Assembly: GCF_002813455.1 (NCBI RefSeq)
Contig: NZ_PHHE01000001.1
Coordinates: forward strand, 6,045,001 to 6,109,000
From: Pseudomonas baetica
GTDB lineage: Bacteria > Pseudomonadota > Gammaproteobacteria > Pseudomonadales > Pseudomonadaceae
DNA length: 64,000 nt
Reading direction: 5' to 3'
The position numbers and the translations under genes were made by a program. Under the pieces are notes generated by a model that saw only the letters and a list, made by a program, of their open reading frames with translations, had not been told where the DNA came from and searched no databases. Below, one piece after another: positions 62,476-64,000 of the stretch. The stretch's first letter is position 1, and each line of letters begins with the position of its first letter.

Positions 62476-63419
62476 AAAAGCCTGCCATGGTGATCGGCGC
62501 TGGAGCAGTGGCGCTGTTGGTGGTAGCCGTGGCGCTGGTGGTGCGGCCGGGCAGTGACCCGGTCGCCGCCCAGCAATCGTCGCCAGTGGCGGCGGTTGCT
62601 GGCGGGCCAGCGGTGGCGCGGTTGGGTAATCAGCAGGTGTCGCCGCAGGAGTTGCAGGCGTTACTGTCGACCGTCGCGCCTGAAGCCCGTGAACAACTGC
62701 GCGCTAATCGTGAAGCGCTGGAACGCTGGATTCGCACGCGACTGGCGGAAAAAGCCGTGTTGGAGCAGGCCGATGCGCAGGGTTGGGCGCAGCGTCCGGA
62801 CGTTGCGCGGCAGACTCGCGCGGCGACTGAGCAGATTGTTTTTCGCGATTACCTGCGCGCCGTCAGCGAGGTGCCGGCGGATTACCCGAGTGCGGCCGAT
62901 TTGCACAAAGCCTATGACGCCGGCAAGGCGAATTGGCAGACCCCGGCGTTGTACCGGGTCAGCCAGATTTTTCTTGGGGTGAACGAGCCGCAGAACCTTG
63001 AAGCCGTACGCAAGCAGGCAGCGGATTTGAGCAAGAAGGCGCAGGCCACACCGGAGGACTTTGCCGCACTGGCGAGCCAGTATTCGCAGGACCGCGTCAC
63101 CGCCGAGCGCGGCGGCGATAGCGGCCTGCAACCGTTGCAGCAGCTGGTGCCGGAGGTGCGCGGTGCGGTGGCACGGCTCAAGGTTGGCAGCGTGTCTGAG
63201 CCGGTGCAGAGCGCGGCCGGGTTTCATGTCATCAAGCTCACCGAGCAGCAACCGGCGCGTACCGCGACGCTGGATGAATTGCGCGATCAACTGACCCAGG
63301 CCTTGCGGGCCCAGCGTCAGGAGCAAATTGCCCAGGCGTATCTGGACGGCATGCTCAATACCGCGACGTTGAGTATTGATGGGGCAGAACTGAACAAAGT
63401 CCTCGAGGAAAAACAATAG
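62472..63419 (+). CDS. PpiC-type peptidyl-prolyl isomerase, membrane-anchored
   Basis: GTG 62472 overlaps the YbjN stop. 315 residues: N-terminal anchor (about 5-26, MVIGAGAVALLVVAVALVVR), SurA-like N-domain (ARLGNQQVSPQELQALLSTV) and a parvulin domain at about 150-255 (YRVSQIFLGVNEP, FAALASQYSQDRVTAERGGD, AGFHVIKLTEQQPA). Likely folds the outer membrane proteins or the exoprotein handled by this locus. Confidence 0.9.
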   Translation: MKKPAMVIGAGAVALLVVAVALVVRPGSDPVAAQQSSPVAAVAGGPAVARLGNQQVSPQELQALLSTVAPEAREQLRANREALERWIRTRLAEKAVLEQADAQGWAQRPDVARQTRAATEQIVFRDYLRAVSEVPADYPSAADLHKAYDAGKANWQTPALYRVSQIFLGVNEPQNLEAVRKQAADLSKKAQATPEDFAALASQYSQDRVTAERGGDSGLQPLQQLVPEVRGAVARLKVGSVSEPVQSAAGFHVIKLTEQQPARTATLDELRDQLTQALRAQRQEQIAQAYLDGMLNTATLSIDGAELNKVLEEKQ

Positions 63420-63441
63420 TCCTGATGCAGCGCAAATCCCC

Positions 63442-63531
63442 TGTGGGAGCGGGCTTGCTCGCGAAAGCGTCGGTCAATCCAATATCGTTGGTACCTGACG
63501 CACCGCATTCGCGAGCAGGCTCGCTCCCACA
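63442..63531. repeat. REPIN-like palindrome pair 3
   Basis: TGTGGGAGCGGGCTTGCTCG (63442) with inverted partner CGAGCAGGCTCGCTCCCACA (ending 63531). Confidence 0.9.
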
Positions 63532-63578
63532 TTTAAACCTAGGCGTTTTCCAGTACAAAGATCGACAGGGAGTCATCG

Positions 63579-64000
63579 ATGTCATTCACCGAATCCGCAG
63601 GACGACAGGGCGGCGCCGAGTTTCGCTGGGCGCAGGACGCCAGCGAACCCTGGCTGTCACACGCCGCGACCATCGACGCCGAGGTCGCGCAGTACTTTCT
63701 GGTCAGTGCCCGTTGCGGTTGCTTTATGCAAGCAGCGCGCAGCCTGAACGTGCGTTCGACCCTGTTGCGCAAACAATTGGCGCAGCTTGAGCAGGCACTC
63801 CAGCATTCCCTGTTCAGCTTTCAGGGCAGCGCCTTGAGCCTGACCCGCGAAGGTCAGCAGTTGCAGGCAAAACTGCTCGCCCTGGCCAACGAGCGCAAAC
63901 TACCGGTGGTTGAACAGCCGCTGATCCGCCTGGCCGTCGCCGAATCGATCCTGCACGACATCCTTGGCCGCGACCTGATTGCGCTACTGCGCCGCAATGC
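63579..64000 (+). CDS. LysR-type regulator, N-terminal part
   Basis: Starts at ATG 63579 and is open to the end of the window (140 codons). The HTH (FLVSARCGCFMQAARSLNVR, residues about 45-64) comes after an unusually long N-terminal leader of about 35 residues, then LTREGQQLQAKL as in LysR proteins. Lies downstream of the secretion-like operon and may regulate it. Confidence 0.8.
   Translation, partial: MSFTESAGRQGGAEFRWAQDASEPWLSHAATIDAEVAQYFLVSARCGCFMQAARSLNVRSTLLRKQLAQLEQALQHSLFSFQGSALSLTREGQQLQAKLLALANERKLPVVEQPLIRLAVAESILHDILGRDLIALLRRN

Overview
The window looks like a chromosomal segment of a Pseudomonas of the fluorescens group: high G+C, REPIN-type palindromes of the GTGGGAGC kind, and familiar core genes (YccA/Bax-inhibitor, Lrp-EamA pair, GapN-like dehydrogenase, OprD-unlike 'putative porin'). 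Species assignment is inference from remembered protein families; no search was run.

Layout. (1) Bases 1-740: the 3' end of an IS66-type transposase and its right inverted repeat, which has cut off the end of a phage gene. (2) About 741 to 42,000: a large temperate prophage. The left arm (741-6,600) has GC-rich phage genes pointing left, interleaved with AT-rich rightward genes, most of them for small membrane-anchored proteins. An immunity region follows: a leftward promoter (PL) at 6,556-6,598, then cargo (Aer-type chemoreceptor, an IS3 element, a DUF2388 protein, a ParA-like ATPase with 19-bp iterons), then a LexA-like CI repressor, operators, PR and Cro. Next come CII, a replication O gene carrying 22-bp origin iterons and apparently split by duplication of one iteron, P, a DUF1364 nuclease, a tyrosine recombinase, an antiterminator-Q-like gene and a holin. 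The structural region has a lambda-type head (terminase, gpW, portal, ClpP-like protease, decoration and capsid proteins, FII, Z) joined to a P2-type contractile tail (V, W, J, I, fibre, sheath, tube, E/E', tape measure, U, X, D). Lysis genes (GH19 endolysin, Rz with embedded Rz1) end it, followed by an unrecognised likely moron at 41,228. (3) 42,000-43,300: two small paralogous genes around a tRNA-3'-end-like fragment and a 187-bp inverted-repeat element, then tRNA-Ser(UGA). (4) 43,400-54,100: core genes: YccA, YceK-like lipoprotein, Lrp regulator with divergent EamA exporter, an acyltransferase-SGNH protein, an FUSC protein, GapN-like dehydrogenase, and an operon of lipoprotein cytochrome c, Tat-type lactone oxidase and Tat-type PLP enzyme. 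(5) 54,374-64,000: a Phd-like/IS5-N-domain fusion gene followed by a tight operon of TpsB-type outer membrane protein, ExbB with a periplasmic DUF2341-LamG domain, ExbD, TonB, porin, coiled-coil protein, YbjN protein and PpiC-type isomerase, then a truncated LysR-type gene. From memory this order resembles the PdtA/PdtB two-partner secretion locus of P. aeruginosa, but no exoprotein gene is present here.

How it works together. PL and PR share almost the same spacer with an operator inside, so one CI protein should silence both arms; the genes between PL and cI sit where lambda keeps rexAB and may be expressed in the lysogen. The late operon is punctuated by several intrinsic terminators just before strong ribosome-binding sites, which fits control by a Q-type antiterminator. 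The secretion-like operon carries its own proton-driven ExbB-ExbD-TonB motor.

The most promising leads are the split replication gene, the shared PL/PR operators flanking cargo, the interleaved membrane proteins of the left arm, the iteron-ParA module without ParB, the Phd-DUF772 fusion, and the motor-linked orphan TpsB locus.
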